Origin: an uncultured Rivibacter sp.
GTDB taxonomy: Bacteria; Pseudomonadota; Gammaproteobacteria; Burkholderiales; Burkholderiaceae
Direction: 5' to 3'
NCBI GenBank assembly: GCA_946480925.1
Contig: CAMLLU010000099.1
Span: 1 to 16,935 of the forward strand
DNA: 16,935 bases
Shown here one piece after another: positions 1-10,278 of the stretch. The notes beneath the pieces are model-generated. The model did no database searches. It was not told the DNA's origin and saw only the letters and a list, made by a program, of their open reading frames with translations. Position 1 is the stretch's first letter, and the number at the start of each line of letters is the position of its first letter. Position numbers and translations under genes: made by a program.

Positions 1-66
1 TTGGCGTTGGCGTTGGCGTTGGCGTTGGCGTTGGCGTTGGCGTTGGCGTCGGCGTCGGCGTCGGCG
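1..66. repeat. Hexanucleotide tandem repeat (TTGGCG/TCGGCG, 11 units)
   Basis: Eight TTGGCG units (1-48) are followed by three TCGGCG units (49-66). The array continues off the left edge, so the true copy number is unknown. Read on the minus strand it encodes alternating Pro and Thr (CCA/CCG and ACG codons) in the lipoprotein frame. Because the unit is six bases, a change in copy number lengthens or shortens the linker without breaking the frame. Confidence 0.95.
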
Positions 67-187
67 CCAGGCCAATCGGCACGGGCGCATCGTCGTTCCC
101 GCCGCCACAAGCGATCAGCATGGTGACCGCGGCGGAAGAGACCGCGAGGCGGGTCCAGCGGGCCATTGTTTTTTTGTAGATCTCCAT
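1..187 (-). CDS. Lipoprotein with Pro-Thr repeat linker (N-terminus only)
   Basis: This reading frame enters from the left edge and starts at the ATG at 187, so only the first 62 codons are visible. The N-terminus has lysines, an arginine and a hydrophobic core, then a lipobox ending in LIAC, followed by GGGNDD. This is a classic type II (lipoprotein) signal, with lipidation expected on that cysteine. The Asp residues after the Cys suggest a possible inner-membrane retention context, but the +2 residue is Gly, so this is not clear. After APVPIGLA the frame enters a (Pro-Thr)n repeat encoded by the hexamer array at 1-66, probably an extended surface or periplasmic linker. The functional domain lies outside the window, so no function can be given. 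An alternative start is the ATG at 166; neither start has a strong Shine-Dalgarno sequence. Confidence 0.7.
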   Translation of the reverse strand, partial: MEIYKKTMARWTRLAVSSAAVTMLIACGGGNDDAPVPIGLAPTPTPTPTPTPTPTPTPTPTP

Positions 188-446
188 TCGAGGACTCTTG
201 AAAGTGGGGCGCGCATTCTTGTTGTAAGCCGGCGTCGAAGCTGCAAGCGGTTGTTTCATGCGGTCGCCGGTGCAGACCCTCCGCCGGCTACGCCTCGTGT
301 CGTAGACGTTCGATCGTTGCGGTGCATCGCCGAGGCTGTGCTCAGCAGCCCGACGATCTGCGCGGCTGGCACTTCGGGCTGCAGGTCGCGCAGGGTGCCG
401 ACCCATCACACCGTGCCGAGTGCCAACGAATTGGCACGAAACCCCC
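188..446. other. Divergent intergenic region, no gene supported
   Basis: This stretch lies between the lipoprotein start (187, minus) and the chemotaxis receptor promoter (447, plus). Open frames cross it on both strands, but none has a recognisable protein family, a good start site or a signal peptide. It should hold the lipoprotein promoter; no convincing -35/-10 pair was found on the minus strand. The only structured element is the inverted repeat at 420-437. Confidence 0.6.
420..437. promoter_or_regulatory. Inverted repeat, possible operator upstream of MCP promoter
   Basis: GTGCCAA (420-426), a CGAA spacer and TTGGCAC (431-437) form a perfect 7-bp inverted repeat. It ends nine bases before the putative sigma-28 -35 element at 447. 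The spacing fits an upstream regulator site, or a short hairpin. The right arm (TTGGCACG) also looks like a sigma-54 -24 element, but no matching -12 GC is present. Confidence 0.35.
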
Positions 447-473
447 TTCAGTTACATCGCTCCACGGCGATAA
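447..473 (+). promoter_or_regulatory. Putative sigma-28 (FliA) flagellar/chemotaxis promoter
   Basis: TTCAGTTA (447-454) and GGCGATAA (466-473) are separated by exactly 11 bases. The enterobacterial FliA consensus is TAAAGTTT-N11-GCCGATAA. The -35 matches 5 of 8 and the -10 matches 7 of 8. The site lies about 118 bases upstream of the chemotaxis receptor start, and receptor genes are typical FliA targets. The leader between promoter and start shows no obvious structure. Confidence 0.5.
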
Positions 474-591
474 GAAGGCATGGCCTATCCAAGGCGTGCG
501 TCCCGGCGGCGCATCGCCACGGTTGCATAGGGCGGCAAGACGCGGCGCCGTACCTGTGGTCCATCGAGTCCGCGACGATCCAGGCAAGCCT

Positions 592-2187
592 ATGCCCCTC
601 AAGAACACAACTGTCAGGACCAAGCTCACGTTCGCCTTCGGCTCGCTCGCCGCCATCGTGCTGGCCGTCTCGGGCATCTCGCTGCATGCATTGAGCTCCT
701 CGAACGCGGGATTCAAGGGTTATGTCGAGGGCATCAACGCCCGCGCCACGGTCACCCATCACGTGAGCAGCGCCGTGGAGCGGCGCGCCGTCGCCGCGCG
801 CAACCTGTTGCTGTTCACCACGCTGGCCGAAGTGGAAGCCGAGAAGGCCGCGGTCAAGCATGCGCATGAAGAGGTGCACCAGCAGCTGGCACTGCTGAAG
901 AAGATGGCGGCCGAGGCGACCGACATCTCGCCGAAGGCCCGCGAGCTGATCGGCGAGATCGACCGCATCGAAACGCAGTACGGGCCCGTCGCCCTGGCGA
1001 TCGTGGAGCTGGCACTGCAGAACAAGCGCGAAGAAGCCATTGCCAAGATGGCAAAGGAATGCCAGCCGCTGCTGGCCGCGCTGGACAAGGCCACCGACGC
1101 CTACGTCCACTACACGGAAGATCGCGAGCACCATCTCATCGCAGAGGCCGCGGCCCGCTACGCCCAGCAGCGCCTCATGCTCATTGCCGCCTGCCTGGTG
1201 GCCGTGCTTTCGGCCATCGTGGGTGGGGTGCTCATCACGCGCAGCCTGCTGCGGGCACTGGGCGATGAGCCGGCGGCGTTGAGCCTGGCGGCGCAGAGGG
1301 TGGCCAATGGCGACCTGAGCCCGATGGACAACGTCGGGAAGGCTCACCACGGCAGCGTGCTGTCGTCGCTGGCCGTCATGCAGGCCGGCCTGGCGCACCT
1401 GGTGGGCCAGGTGCGCAACGTGTCGGATTCCATCGCCATCGGCAGCGCGCAGATCGCCGCGGGCGGCATGGACCTGAGCCGCCGCTCCGAAGTGCAGGCC
1501 AGCGCGCTGCAGCAAACCGCCGCCACGATGGACGAGCTGGGCACCACGGTGCGCAACAACGCCGAGAGCGCACACCAGGCCAGTCACCTGGCGGTGAGCG
1601 CCTCCGAGGTGGCCGGCAAGGGGGGCCAGGTGGTAGGCCAGGTCGTCGAGACGATGCGCGGCATCAACGCCAGCTCGAAGAAGATCGCCGACATCATTGC
1701 CGTGATCGACGGCATCGCCTTCCAGACCAACCTGCTGGCACTCAACGCGGCGGTCGAGGCCGCGCGTGCGGGCGAGCAGGGCCGCGGCTTCGCCGTGGTG
1801 GCCGCTGAAGTGCGCACCCTGGCGCAACGCAGCGCCGCGGCCGCCAAGGACATCAAGTCCCTCATCACCGACAGCGTGACGCAGGTGGAAGAGGGCAGCG
1901 CCCTGGTGGACCGCGCGGGCGCCACGATGGAGGAGATCGTGCAGGCCATTCACCGCGTGAGCGGCATCGTGAACGAGATCAGCTCGGCCAGCACCGAACA
2001 GAGCACGGGCATCACGCAGGTGGGCCAGGCCGTTTCGCAGATGGATCACGCTGTGCAGCAGAACACGGCTCTTGTCGAAGAAAGTGCTGCTGCGGCAGCC
2101 AGCTTGAAGCAGCAGGCCGAGCATCTGGTGAAGGCTGTTGCGGTGTTCAAGTTGGAGGGGCAGCAAGGGGAGTTGGTGGGGGTTTGA
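592..2187 (+). CDS. Methyl-accepting chemotaxis protein
   Basis: This is a transmembrane chemoreceptor of 531 residues that should sense a periplasmic ligand and signal through CheW/CheA to the flagellar motor. The ATG at 592 is chosen because it is followed at once by a short charged head and TM1 (about 12-34); only a weak CAGG lies upstream. The periplasmic part (about 35-193) is helical, as in four-helix-bundle (4HB_MCP/Tar-type) sensors. TM2 is about 194-216 and HAMP about 217-270. The cytoplasmic hairpin tip is intact, with [20 protein letters not shown] and GRGFAVVA at about 375-404. Glutamine/glutamate-rich methylation-type segments flank it (for example about 298-315). The C-terminus ends in GELVGV without an NWETF-type pentapeptide, so CheR/CheB are not tethered there. 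The ligand cannot be read from the sequence. The gene appears to be an isolated receptor, with no che or fli genes beside it. Confidence 0.93.
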   Translation: MPLKNTTVRTKLTFAFGSLAAIVLAVSGISLHALSSSNAGFKGYVEGINARATVTHHVSSAVERRAVAARNLLLFTTLAEVEAEKAAVKHAHEEVHQQLALLKKMAAEATDISPKARELIGEIDRIETQYGPVALAIVELALQNKREEAIAKMAKECQPLLAALDKATDAYVHYTEDREHHLIAEAAARYAQQRLMLIAACLVAVLSAIVGGVLITRSLLRALGDEPAALSLAAQRVANGDLSPMDNVGKAHHGSVLSSLAVMQAGLAHLVGQVRNVSDSIAIGSAQIAAGGMDLSRRSEVQASALQQTAATMDELGTTVRNNAESAHQASHLAVSASEVAGKGGQVVGQVVETMRGINASSKKIADIIAVIDGIAFQTNLLALNAAVEAARAGEQGRGFAVVAAEVRTLAQRSAAAAKDIKSLITDSVTQVEEGSALVDRAGATMEEIVQAIHRVSGIVNEISSASTEQSTGITQVGQAVSQMDHAVQQNTALVEESAAAAASLKQQAEHLVKAVAVFKLEGQQGELVGV

Positions 2188-2245
2188 GTTTGTTTCGTGT
2201 TGGGTTGTTGGGGCTTGCTTTCGGGTGAAGGTGGTTTGCCGAGCA

Positions 2246-2518
2246 GGTCGCCCGCCGGGAGTTCGCCCCGGCGGGCGACCTACTTTCTTTGCGTCGCCAA
2301 AGAAAGTAGGCAAAGAAAGGCGACCCCGACTGTGCTCGGTCGGCCCTGAACGGGCCGACTGCCCTGCGCAGCTTGCGACCCGAGGGCGAGCAAAGAACTC
2401 GCCCTCAGCCTTCGGCTTCGGAGCTCAGACAGCTTTGCTCGACCGCGCTGCGCGCGGCAACCCTCAGGCCGCGACGCGCCGCAGGCGGCACAGACGGGGC
2501 CCCGGTTTCACGAAGTGA
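2246..2518. repeat. Modular hairpin repeat (Burkholderiales-type intergenic element)
   Basis: Four perfect stem-loops follow one another. Stem 1 is 13 bp (2246-2258 with 2268-2280). Stem 2 is 13 bp: CCTACTTTCTTTG (2279-2291), a CGTCGC loop, and CAAAGAAAGTAGG (2298-2310). It shares two bases with stem 1, so the two cannot both form fully. Stem 3 is GTCGGCCC/GGGCCGAC (2339-2346 with 2352-2359). Stem 4 is GAGGGCGAG/CTCGCCCTC (2382-2390 with 2398-2406). The CTTTCTTTG...CAAAGAAAG core followed by GGCGACC resembles, from memory, a repeat found between genes in Variovorax- and Acidovorax-like genomes. It may act as a bidirectional terminator or RNA-stabilising element. The outer limits are uncertain. 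Confidence 0.6.
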
Positions 2519-2524
2519 TTGACG

Positions 2525-2544
2525 AGCCGGCCTAGGGGCCGGCT
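2525..2544 (-). terminator. Hairpin, possible tct operon terminator
   Basis: AGCCGGCC (2525-2532), a TAGG loop and GGCCGGCT (2537-2544) form a perfect 8-bp GC-rich stem. It lies about 37 bases beyond the tctA stop codon in the direction of tct transcription. No T-run follows, so this is at best a weak intrinsic terminator. Confidence 0.4.
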
Positions 2545-2580
2545 TCGACCGGTGCGTGTTGTCCGGTGGCTTCAGTGGGC

Positions 2581-4083
2581 TCAGGCGTCCTCGCCCTTGA
2601 AGCGCCGCAGGCCCTTGAAGGCGAGTGGGGCCAGCATTGCCACCGCAGCCAGGGCCAGCAGCGTTGCCGAGCTGGGGTGCTTGAAGAACACCCATGCATC
2701 GCCCAGGCTGATCTGCAGCGCGCGGCGGAACTGGCCTTCGGCCATGGGGCCGAGGATGAGGCCCACGATCATGGGCGCCACCGGGTAGTGCCAGCAGCGC
2801 ATCAGGTAACCCGTGACGCCGAACCCCGCGAGCAGCAGCAGCTCCACGAGCGACGGGTTGGCGGCCAGCGTGCCCATGGCGGCAAACACCAGGATGCCGG
2901 CATAAAGCCACGGCTGCGGCACCGCCAGCAGCCTCACCCACAGCCCCACGAGCGGCAGGTTCAGCACCAGCAGCATCAGGTTGCCGATGAAGAAGCTGGC
3001 GATCAGCCCCCAGACGAGCTCCGCGTTCGACACGAAGAGCAGCGGCCCCGGCACCAGACCGTACTGCTGAAAGCCCGCCAGCAGCATGGCCGCAGTGGCC
3101 GAGGTGGGGAGCCCCAGTGACAGCAGCGGCACGAGCGTGCCGGTGGCGGCCGCGTTGTTGGCGGCCTCCGGGCCGGCCACGCCTTCGATCGCGCCCTTGC
3201 CGAACTGGCTGGGCGGGCGCGCGAACTTGCGTTCCAGCGTGTACGAGAGCAGCGTCGGCACTTCTGCGCCGCCGGCCGGCAGCGCGCCGATGGGAAAGCC
3301 CAGGCCGAAGCCGCGCAGCCAGGCCTTCCATGAGCGGCGCCAGTCGTCCAGCGTCATCCACAAAGAACCGCGCACCGCCTCGACCGTCTCGTGCGCGCCG
3401 CTGAAGCGCGAAGCCACGTGCAGTGTCTCGCCGATGGCGAAGAGGCCCACGGCCAAGGTCGTGATCGAGATGCCGTCGAGCAGCGTGGGGATGCCGAACG
3501 CCAGGCGGGCCTGGCCGGTGAGCTTGTCGATGCCCACCAGTCCCAGCAGCAAGCCGAGCGCGAGGCTGGTGAGGCCGCGCAGCACCGAGTCGCCGAACGT
3601 GGCCGACACGGTGACGAAGGCCAGCACCATGAGCGCGAAGTAGTCCCAAGGGCCGAACTGCACGGCCAGCTCCACCAGCACCGGTGCCAGCAGCGCCAGG
3701 CCCAGCGTGGCCAGCGAGCCGGCCACGAACGAGCCGATGGCCGCCGTGGCCAGTGCCGGCCCGCCGCGGCCCGCGCGTGCCATGGCATGGCCTTCGATGG
3801 CAGTGGCGATGGAGGCGGCTTCACCCGGCGTGTTGAGCAGGATGGCCGTGGTCGAGCTGCCGTACATGCCGCCGAAGTAGATGCCGGCGAACATGATGAG
3901 CGAGCCGGTGGGGTCGAGCTTGAACGTGACGGGCAGCAGCAGCGCCACGGTGAGCGAGGGGCTGATGCCGGGCAGGATGCCCACCAGCGTGCCCAGCAAC
4001 ACACCGATGCCGGCGAACAGCAGGTTGCCCGGCTGGGCAGCGACGAGCAGGCCCTGGGCCAGGGCCATGAAGATGTGGTCCAT
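2581..4083 (-). CDS. tctA: Tripartite tricarboxylate transporter, large permease subunit TctA
   Basis: TctA is the large inner-membrane subunit of a secondary, ion-driven TTT transporter; it moves the acid delivered by TctC together with TctB. The protein is 500 residues, the usual family length. The signature [14 protein letters not shown] lies at about 34-47 and is followed by [21 protein letters not shown] related second-half motif ([20 protein letters not shown] and [11 protein letters not shown]) reflects the internal duplication of the family. Many hydrophobic segments span the chain, and the end is charged (RRFKGEDA). The ATG at 4083 is used because it gives the standard N-terminus (MDHIF...). 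No clear Shine-Dalgarno precedes it; with only 13 bases from the tctB stop, translation is probably coupled. It is the last gene of the operon. The transported acid cannot be read from the sequence. Confidence 0.94.
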   Translation of the reverse strand: MDHIFMALAQGLLVAAQPGNLLFAGIGVLLGTLVGILPGISPSLTVALLLPVTFKLDPTGSLIMFAGIYFGGMYGSSTTAILLNTPGEAASIATAIEGHAMARAGRGGPALATAAIGSFVAGSLATLGLALLAPVLVELAVQFGPWDYFALMVLAFVTVSATFGDSVLRGLTSLALGLLLGLVGIDKLTGQARLAFGIPTLLDGISITTLAVGLFAIGETLHVASRFSGAHETVEAVRGSLWMTLDDWRRSWKAWLRGFGLGFPIGALPAGGAEVPTLLSYTLERKFARPPSQFGKGAIEGVAGPEAANNAAATGTLVPLLSLGLPTSATAAMLLAGFQQYGLVPGPLLFVSNAELVWGLIASFFIGNLMLLVLNLPLVGLWVRLLAVPQPWLYAGILVFAAMGTLAANPSLVELLLLAGFGVTGYLMRCWHYPVAPMIVGLILGPMAEGQFRRALQISLGDAWVFFKHPSSATLLALAAVAMLAPLAFKGLRRFKGEDA

Positions 4084-4096
4084 GTCGGGTTGCTGT

Positions 4097-4612
4097 CTAG
4101 GCCAGCAATCGCTCCAGCGGCCCCGCCGGCAAGCCGAGCGACAACGCCTTGGTGAAGAAGAGGTACACCGTCGCAGACAGCGTGATGCCCAGGCCGATCG
4201 ACCTGGCACCGACGGGCGCGCCGAAGCCGCGGGCGGTGAGCACGAAGAGCCATGCCGCAGCGGCGATGAAACCGCCGCCGAGTTGCAGTACCAGCATCAG
4301 CCCGCCCAGCGCCGCGAGGATCCACGCCAATGCGCTCCGGTTGGCCGTGCTTGCAGGCAGCATGCCGCTTTCGGTGCCGCGGCTCCTGCCTCGCCATGCG
4401 ATGACGAAGTGCGCCGCACCCAGCACGGCGACCAGCGCCGAGACGAGGCGCATGGCCGCGGCCGGCCCCACACCCAGTGCCGCGCCGGGCGGCAGCCGCT
4501 GCGCATCGAACCACACGATGGCGGCCAGCGCGAGCAGCACCACGCCGATGCCCGCCGAAACCGCCGGCGGCGGGGCGGTCCCGGTCGAGGTGTCTGGGTT
4601 CGTTGCGCTCAC
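4097..4612 (-). CDS. tctB: Tripartite tricarboxylate transporter, small permease subunit TctB
   Basis: TctB is the small, poorly conserved membrane subunit that partners TctA. The predicted protein is 171 residues and very hydrophobic. Membrane segments lie at about 18-35, 52-73, 95-128 (probably two, separated by a GGG turn) and 137-156. An Arg-rich cytoplasmic loop (WRGRSRG) lies at about 73-79. I chose the GTG at 4612 because it overlaps the tctC stop in a GTGA tetranucleotide (4609-4612), a typical sign of translational coupling. The N-terminal 17 residues are Thr/Pro-rich and not conserved-looking. Identification rests on size, topology and its place between tctC and tctA rather than on sharp motifs. 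Confidence 0.88.
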   Translation of the reverse strand: MSATNPDTSTGTAPPPAVSAGIGVVLLALAAIVWFDAQRLPPGAALGVGPAAAMRLVSALVAVLGAAHFVIAWRGRSRGTESGMLPASTANRSALAWILAALGGLMLVLQLGGGFIAAAAWLFVLTARGFGAPVGARSIGLGITLSATVYLFFTKALSLGLPAGPLERLLA

Positions 4613-5583
4613 TTCACCAGCCCCACGGAGGTCAGCACCTCCTTCACACGGGCCTGGTCGGCCTTCAGGAAGGCGGCGAACTCGTCGGCGCCGAGGTAGG
4701 CGTCGTCCCAGCCGCGGGCCTTGAGCACCTTGGCCCATTCGTCGGACTTCAGCGCCTTGGTCACCGCGGCGGCGAGGGCCGCCTTCTGTTGCGTATTGAT
4801 GCCGGGGGCCGCAACGATGCCTCGCCAGTTGACGAGTTCCACGTCGAGGCCTTGTTCCTTCAGCGTGGGCACGTCGACGCCGGCCATGCGCTTGCCGCTG
4901 GAGACGGCCAGGGCGCGCAGCTTGCCGGCCTTGATCTGGCTTTCGAACTCGTTGTAGCCCGACACGCCAGCCGAGACGCGGCCGCCCAGCATTTCGGCCA
5001 GGGCCTCGCCGCCACCTGAGAAGGGCACGTAGTTGAGCCGGCTGGCATCGCCGCCCGAGGCCTTGGCCACCAGTGCGGCGAGGATGTGGTCGGCGCCGCC
5101 TGCCGAACCTCCTGCCCACACGACCTTGGCTGTATCGGCCTTCAGTGCCGCGGCCAGGTCGCGGATCGACTTGTGCGGCGAGTTGGCCGGCACCACGACC
5201 ACCAATGCGTCGGCCGTCAGGCGTGCGATGGGCGTCACCGAGTCCAGGCCTACGGGTGCCTTGTTGGTGAGCACGGCGCCCAGCATCGTGATGCCCATCG
5301 TCATGAGCTGGTTGCCGTCTCCTTTTGCGGTATTCACGAACTGCGCCAGGCCCACGGTGCCGCCCGCGCCGGGCACGTTGACGACCTGCACGCTCCTGGC
5401 GGCACCGGTGGCTGTCATCACCTGCTGCAGCGAGCGCGAGGCGCCGTCCCACCCGCCGCCGGGGGCTGCGGGCGCGGTGATCTTCAACTCCAGCGGTGCC
5501 TGGGCCCATGCAGGTGCGGCGGCCGTGGCCAATGTGACGAACGTGGTGGCAACGACCAGCGCTGCGCGGCGGGTGAAGGGCAT
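4609..5583 (-). CDS. tctC: TTT periplasmic binding protein TctC
   Basis: This is the extracytoplasmic binding protein of the TTT system, which captures a carboxylated solute in the periplasm and delivers it to TctAB. The protein is 324 residues. It has a clear signal peptide: RR near the start, a hydrophobic core, and AWA before QA, with cleavage predicted after residue 27. The mature part starts LELKITAPAAPGGGWD and continues with VVNVPGAGGTVGLAQFVN, as is characteristic of TctC. The downstream WAGGSAGGADHILAALVAK and YVPFSGGGEALAEMLGG segments fit the family hinge and ligand loops. The ATG at 5583 has a strong GAGGAGA Shine-Dalgarno (5589-5595) five bases upstream. It overlaps tctB by four bases and follows another binding-protein gene after 52 bases. 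Confidence 0.94.
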   Translation of the reverse strand: MPFTRRAALVVATTFVTLATAAAPAWAQAPLELKITAPAAPGGGWDGASRSLQQVMTATGAARSVQVVNVPGAGGTVGLAQFVNTAKGDGNQLMTMGITMLGAVLTNKAPVGLDSVTPIARLTADALVVVVPANSPHKSIRDLAAALKADTAKVVWAGGSAGGADHILAALVAKASGGDASRLNYVPFSGGGEALAEMLGGRVSAGVSGYNEFESQIKAGKLRALAVSSGKRMAGVDVPTLKEQGLDVELVNWRGIVAAPGINTQQKAALAAAVTKALKSDEWAKVLKARGWDDAYLGADEFAAFLKADQARVKEVLTSVGLVK

Positions 5584-5635
5584 GCGTATCTCCTCGGGAA
5601 AGGAATGAGCCGAATGGGTAGGAGATCGCGCGGGC

Positions 5636-6622
5636 TCAGTTGTCCGGCGTGATCTTGGCGAACTCGACGATGCGGGCGTACTGCGCCGACTCGTTCTTGA
5701 TGAAGTCGCGGAACTGTCTGGGCGACATCGGTGCAGGCAGGCCGCCCTGGTCGCTCATGCGCTTGGCGAGCTCGGGCTGCTGCAGCGCCTGCACTACGGC
5801 GGCATTGAGCTTGGCGATCACAGGCGCGGGCGTGGCGGCGGGGGCGAACAGGCCGAACCAGTTTTCGAGTGCGTATTTCGGTGCCGCCTTGCTTTCGGCG
5901 ATGGTGGGCACGTCGGGGGCAAAGGCCGCGCGCTGAGCCGAGGTGATGGCCACCGCCTTGACGCGCCCGTCCTTCAGGAAGGGGGCCGCCGCGGCCATGC
6001 TGACGAAGGTGAAATCCACGTTGCCGGCGGCCACGTCCACCAGTTGGCCCGAGGCGCCGCGGTAGGGCACGTGCACCATGAAGATGCCGGCCAGCTCTTC
6101 GAGCAGCTCGCCGTTCAGGTGCTGCGGGTTGCCGACGCCGCTGCTGCCATAGGCCACCTTGCCGGGATTCTTCTTCGCATGCGCGACCAGCTCTTCCAAC
6201 GTGCTGAACGGAGCGCGCGTAGAAGCCACCAGCACGTTGGGTACGCGCACGACGGCAGTCACCGGAGCCAGGTCTTTCTCCGGCGCGTACTGCATCTTGG
6301 CCTTGTAGATGAACGGGTTGATCGCCGTCTCGCCGGCAGAGCCGAGCAGCAGCGTGTGGCCGTCCGGCGCGGCGCGCACCACGGCCAGCGCGCCCAGCAT
6401 GCCGCTGGCGCCGGGCTTGTTTTCCACGATGACCTGCTGCCCCAGCGAGCTGCGCAGCTTGTCGGCCAGCAGGCGCGCAATGGTGTCCACGCCGCCGCCG
6501 GCAGAGAAGGGCACCACGATGGTGACGGGCTTGGTGGGGTAGTCCTGCGCGGCGGCCGGAACCCATGGCGCTGCGGCAACCGCCAGCGCGAACGAAAGGA
6601 GCAGGGAGCGACGTGGAGGCAT
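5636..6622 (-). CDS. Bug-family (TctC-like) solute-binding protein
   Basis: This is a second periplasmic binding protein of the Bug/TctC superfamily, 328 residues, first in the tct operon. The signal peptide is short: PPRRS, a hydrophobic core, and PAAA before QDYP, with cleavage likely after residue 25. The mature N-terminus has the classic Bug pattern: YPTKPVTIVVPFSAGGGVD, then VIVENKPGASGMLGA and APDGHTLLLGSAG. HVPYRGASGQLVDVAAGNVD and the PTIAES stretch also match the family. It differs from the adjacent TctC, so it is not a recent duplicate. It may widen the substrate range of TctAB or act as a sensor subunit, as Bug proteins are often orphans. The start at 6622 has GGAAAGG about 11 bases upstream, a slightly long spacing. 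It diverges from the aconitase gene. Confidence 0.92.
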   Translation of the reverse strand: MPPRRSLLLSFALAVAAAPWVPAAAQDYPTKPVTIVVPFSAGGGVDTIARLLADKLRSSLGQQVIVENKPGASGMLGALAVVRAAPDGHTLLLGSAGETAINPFIYKAKMQYAPEKDLAPVTAVVRVPNVLVASTRAPFSTLEELVAHAKKNPGKVAYGSSGVGNPQHLNGELLEELAGIFMVHVPYRGASGQLVDVAAGNVDFTFVSMAAAAPFLKDGRVKAVAITSAQRAAFAPDVPTIAESKAAPKYALENWFGLFAPAATPAPVIAKLNAAVVQALQQPELAKRMSDQGGLPAPMSPRQFRDFIKNESAQYARIVEFAKITPDN

Positions 6623-6683
6623 GGTGATGCGGGCCTTTCCATGGGCAGCGATGCCTCGAAGGCGCTCGCTCTGGTTTTCATGA

Positions 6684-6709
6684 TTGCATTTTATTTTCAA
6701 TAAATGCAA
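6684..6709. promoter_or_regulatory. Inverted repeat in divergent control region (candidate GntR operator)
   Basis: TTGCATTT (6684-6691) and AAATGCAA (6702-6709) form a perfect 8-bp inverted repeat with a 10-base spacer. Allowing one bulged base, pairing can extend to TTGCATTTTATT against AATAAATGCAA. It lies in the only AT-rich patch between the divergent tct and aconitase operons, 62 bases from the binding-protein start and 39 bases from the aconitase start. The natural candidate to bind is the GntR/FCD regulator encoded at 9355. Both promoters should lie here, but I could not assign -35/-10 elements with confidence. Confidence 0.5.
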
Positions 6710-6747
6710 ACTGGTGGTCATGGAAAACACGTAGACCACGCCTGCCG

Positions 6748-9340
<2,593 letters not shown>

Positions 9341-9342
<2 letters not shown>

Positions 9343-9345
9343 GGG
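9341..9345 (+). promoter_or_regulatory. Ribosome binding site deciding the gntR start
   Basis: GAGGG overlaps the aconitase stop codon. It lies nine bases before the ATG at 9355 but directly abuts the upstream ATG at 9346, which leaves no room for initiation there. The 9355 start is therefore preferred. Confidence 0.6.
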
Positions 9346-9354
9346 ATGACGACA

Positions 9355-10260
9355 ATGCCGGGCATGGCACTCGACACCTCCATTCCGGCACGCATCGTCG
9401 AACTGATCCAGTCCGAAGGCTGGCCGGTGGGCAGCCACCTGCCGGCGCAGCGGCTGGCAGACCGCCTGAGGGTCTCGCGCTCGCCGATCAACGACGCCTT
9501 GGAGCTGCTCCACCACAAGGGCCTCGTCCAGCGCGAGCCCAACCGCGGCTACTTCGTCGCGCGCAGCCTCGAAGGGCCGGCGCACAAGGTGCTCGAAGCG
9601 CTGGGCCTGGAGGCGGCCGACGCGGCGGAGCCGCTGTACCTGCGCATTGCCGAAGACCGCCTGCGAGGCGAGCTGCCGGACGCGTTCACCGAAGCGCTGT
9701 TGCGCAAGACCTATGGCGTGAGCCAGGGCGAGATCGACACGGTGCTCGCGCGCATTGCCGGTGAGGGCTGGGCTGAGAAGAAGCCCGGCTACGGCTGGGC
9801 GTTTTCGCCCATGCTCACCACACCCGACAGCCTGCTGCAGTCTTACCGCATGCGGCTGGCGCTGGAGCCGGCGGCGCTGCTCGAGCCCGGCTACCGGCTG
9901 GAGCCCGCCACGATCGAGCGGCTGCGCGGCGTGGAGCGGCACCTGCTGGCCGGCGGCATCGAGACAGACACCGCGCTGCAGTTGCACGACCGCGGCGTGC
10001 GCTTCCACGAAGCGCTCATCGAAGCCAGCGGCAACGCCTTCTTCATCGACACCATCCGTCGCGTCAACAAGGTGCGGCGGCTGCTGTCGTACCGCTCCAT
10101 GCAAGACCGCAAGCGCTACAAGGAACACGCCCGCCAGCACCTGAAGCTGATCGAGCTGCTGGAGGCCGAACGCAACGACGAGGCGGCCGACGCCATGCGC
10201 AGCCACCTGCAGTCCACGCTGCGCAACATCGAGAAGATCCGCGGCCTGCTGAAGACCTGA
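9355..10260 (+). CDS. GntR-family regulator, FCD type with tandem winged-helix domains
   Basis: This is a DNA-binding repressor or activator, probably ligand-controlled. From the ATG at 9355 the protein is 301 residues, longer than the usual 220-250 of FadR-type GntR proteins. Residues about 11-70 form a canonical GntR winged helix (LADRLRVSRSPINDALELL, then GYFVAR). Residues about 94-152 look like a second winged helix (LLRKTYGVSQGEIDTVLARI, then KKPGYGWAF). The helical FCD effector domain follows (about 160-295), with RFHEALIEASGN and candidate metal or acid ligands H218, H262 and H284. D212 lies further from H218 than in the usual D-x2/3-F-H pattern. FCD regulators commonly sense organic acids, often citrate or related compounds. 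It overlaps nothing but starts 12 bases after the aconitase stop, so it is probably co-transcribed and may control both divergent arms through 6684-6709. Confidence 0.9.
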   Translation: MPGMALDTSIPARIVELIQSEGWPVGSHLPAQRLADRLRVSRSPINDALELLHHKGLVQREPNRGYFVARSLEGPAHKVLEALGLEAADAAEPLYLRIAEDRLRGELPDAFTEALLRKTYGVSQGEIDTVLARIAGEGWAEKKPGYGWAFSPMLTTPDSLLQSYRMRLALEPAALLEPGYRLEPATIERLRGVERHLLAGGIETDTALQLHDRGVRFHEALIEASGNAFFIDTIRRVNKVRRLLSYRSMQDRKRYKEHARQHLKLIELLEAERNDEAADAMRSHLQSTLRNIEKIRGLLKT

Positions 10261-10278
10261 CCCCAATCGGAACACCCC

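Larger units (their letters stand above)
2188..2580. other. Convergent intergenic region with hairpin repeats
   Basis: The chemoreceptor and the tct operon converge here. Bases 2188-2245 are a G/T-rich 3' stretch with no gene. Bases 2246-2544 hold a series of inverted repeats, annotated separately. Open frames crossing the region are low-complexity Arg/Ala/Pro products of the repeats and are not supported as genes. Confidence 0.6.

Noticed and set aside
431..449. Sigma-54 promoter (TTGGCACG) upstream of the chemoreceptor
   Set aside because: The -24 element is good, but the GC expected at -12 is absent. The right arm of the inverted repeat explains the match.
2279..2310. Insertion-sequence terminal inverted repeats around 2279-2310
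   Set aside because: The arms are six bases apart with no transposase between or beside them; this is a hairpin, not an IS end.
448..2313. Long minus-strand open frame antisense to the chemoreceptor gene
   Set aside because: It is His/Arg/Gly-rich without any family motif and mirrors the codon bias of the real gene on the other strand.
6720..6734. Four-codon ORF (MENT) upstream of the aconitase gene as a leader peptide
   Set aside because: It is too short to judge, has no terminator/antiterminator structure after it and no run of regulatory codons.
9346..9354. ATG at 9346 as the gntR start
   Set aside because: The GAGGG ribosome binding site abuts it with no spacer; the ATG at 9355 has correct spacing.
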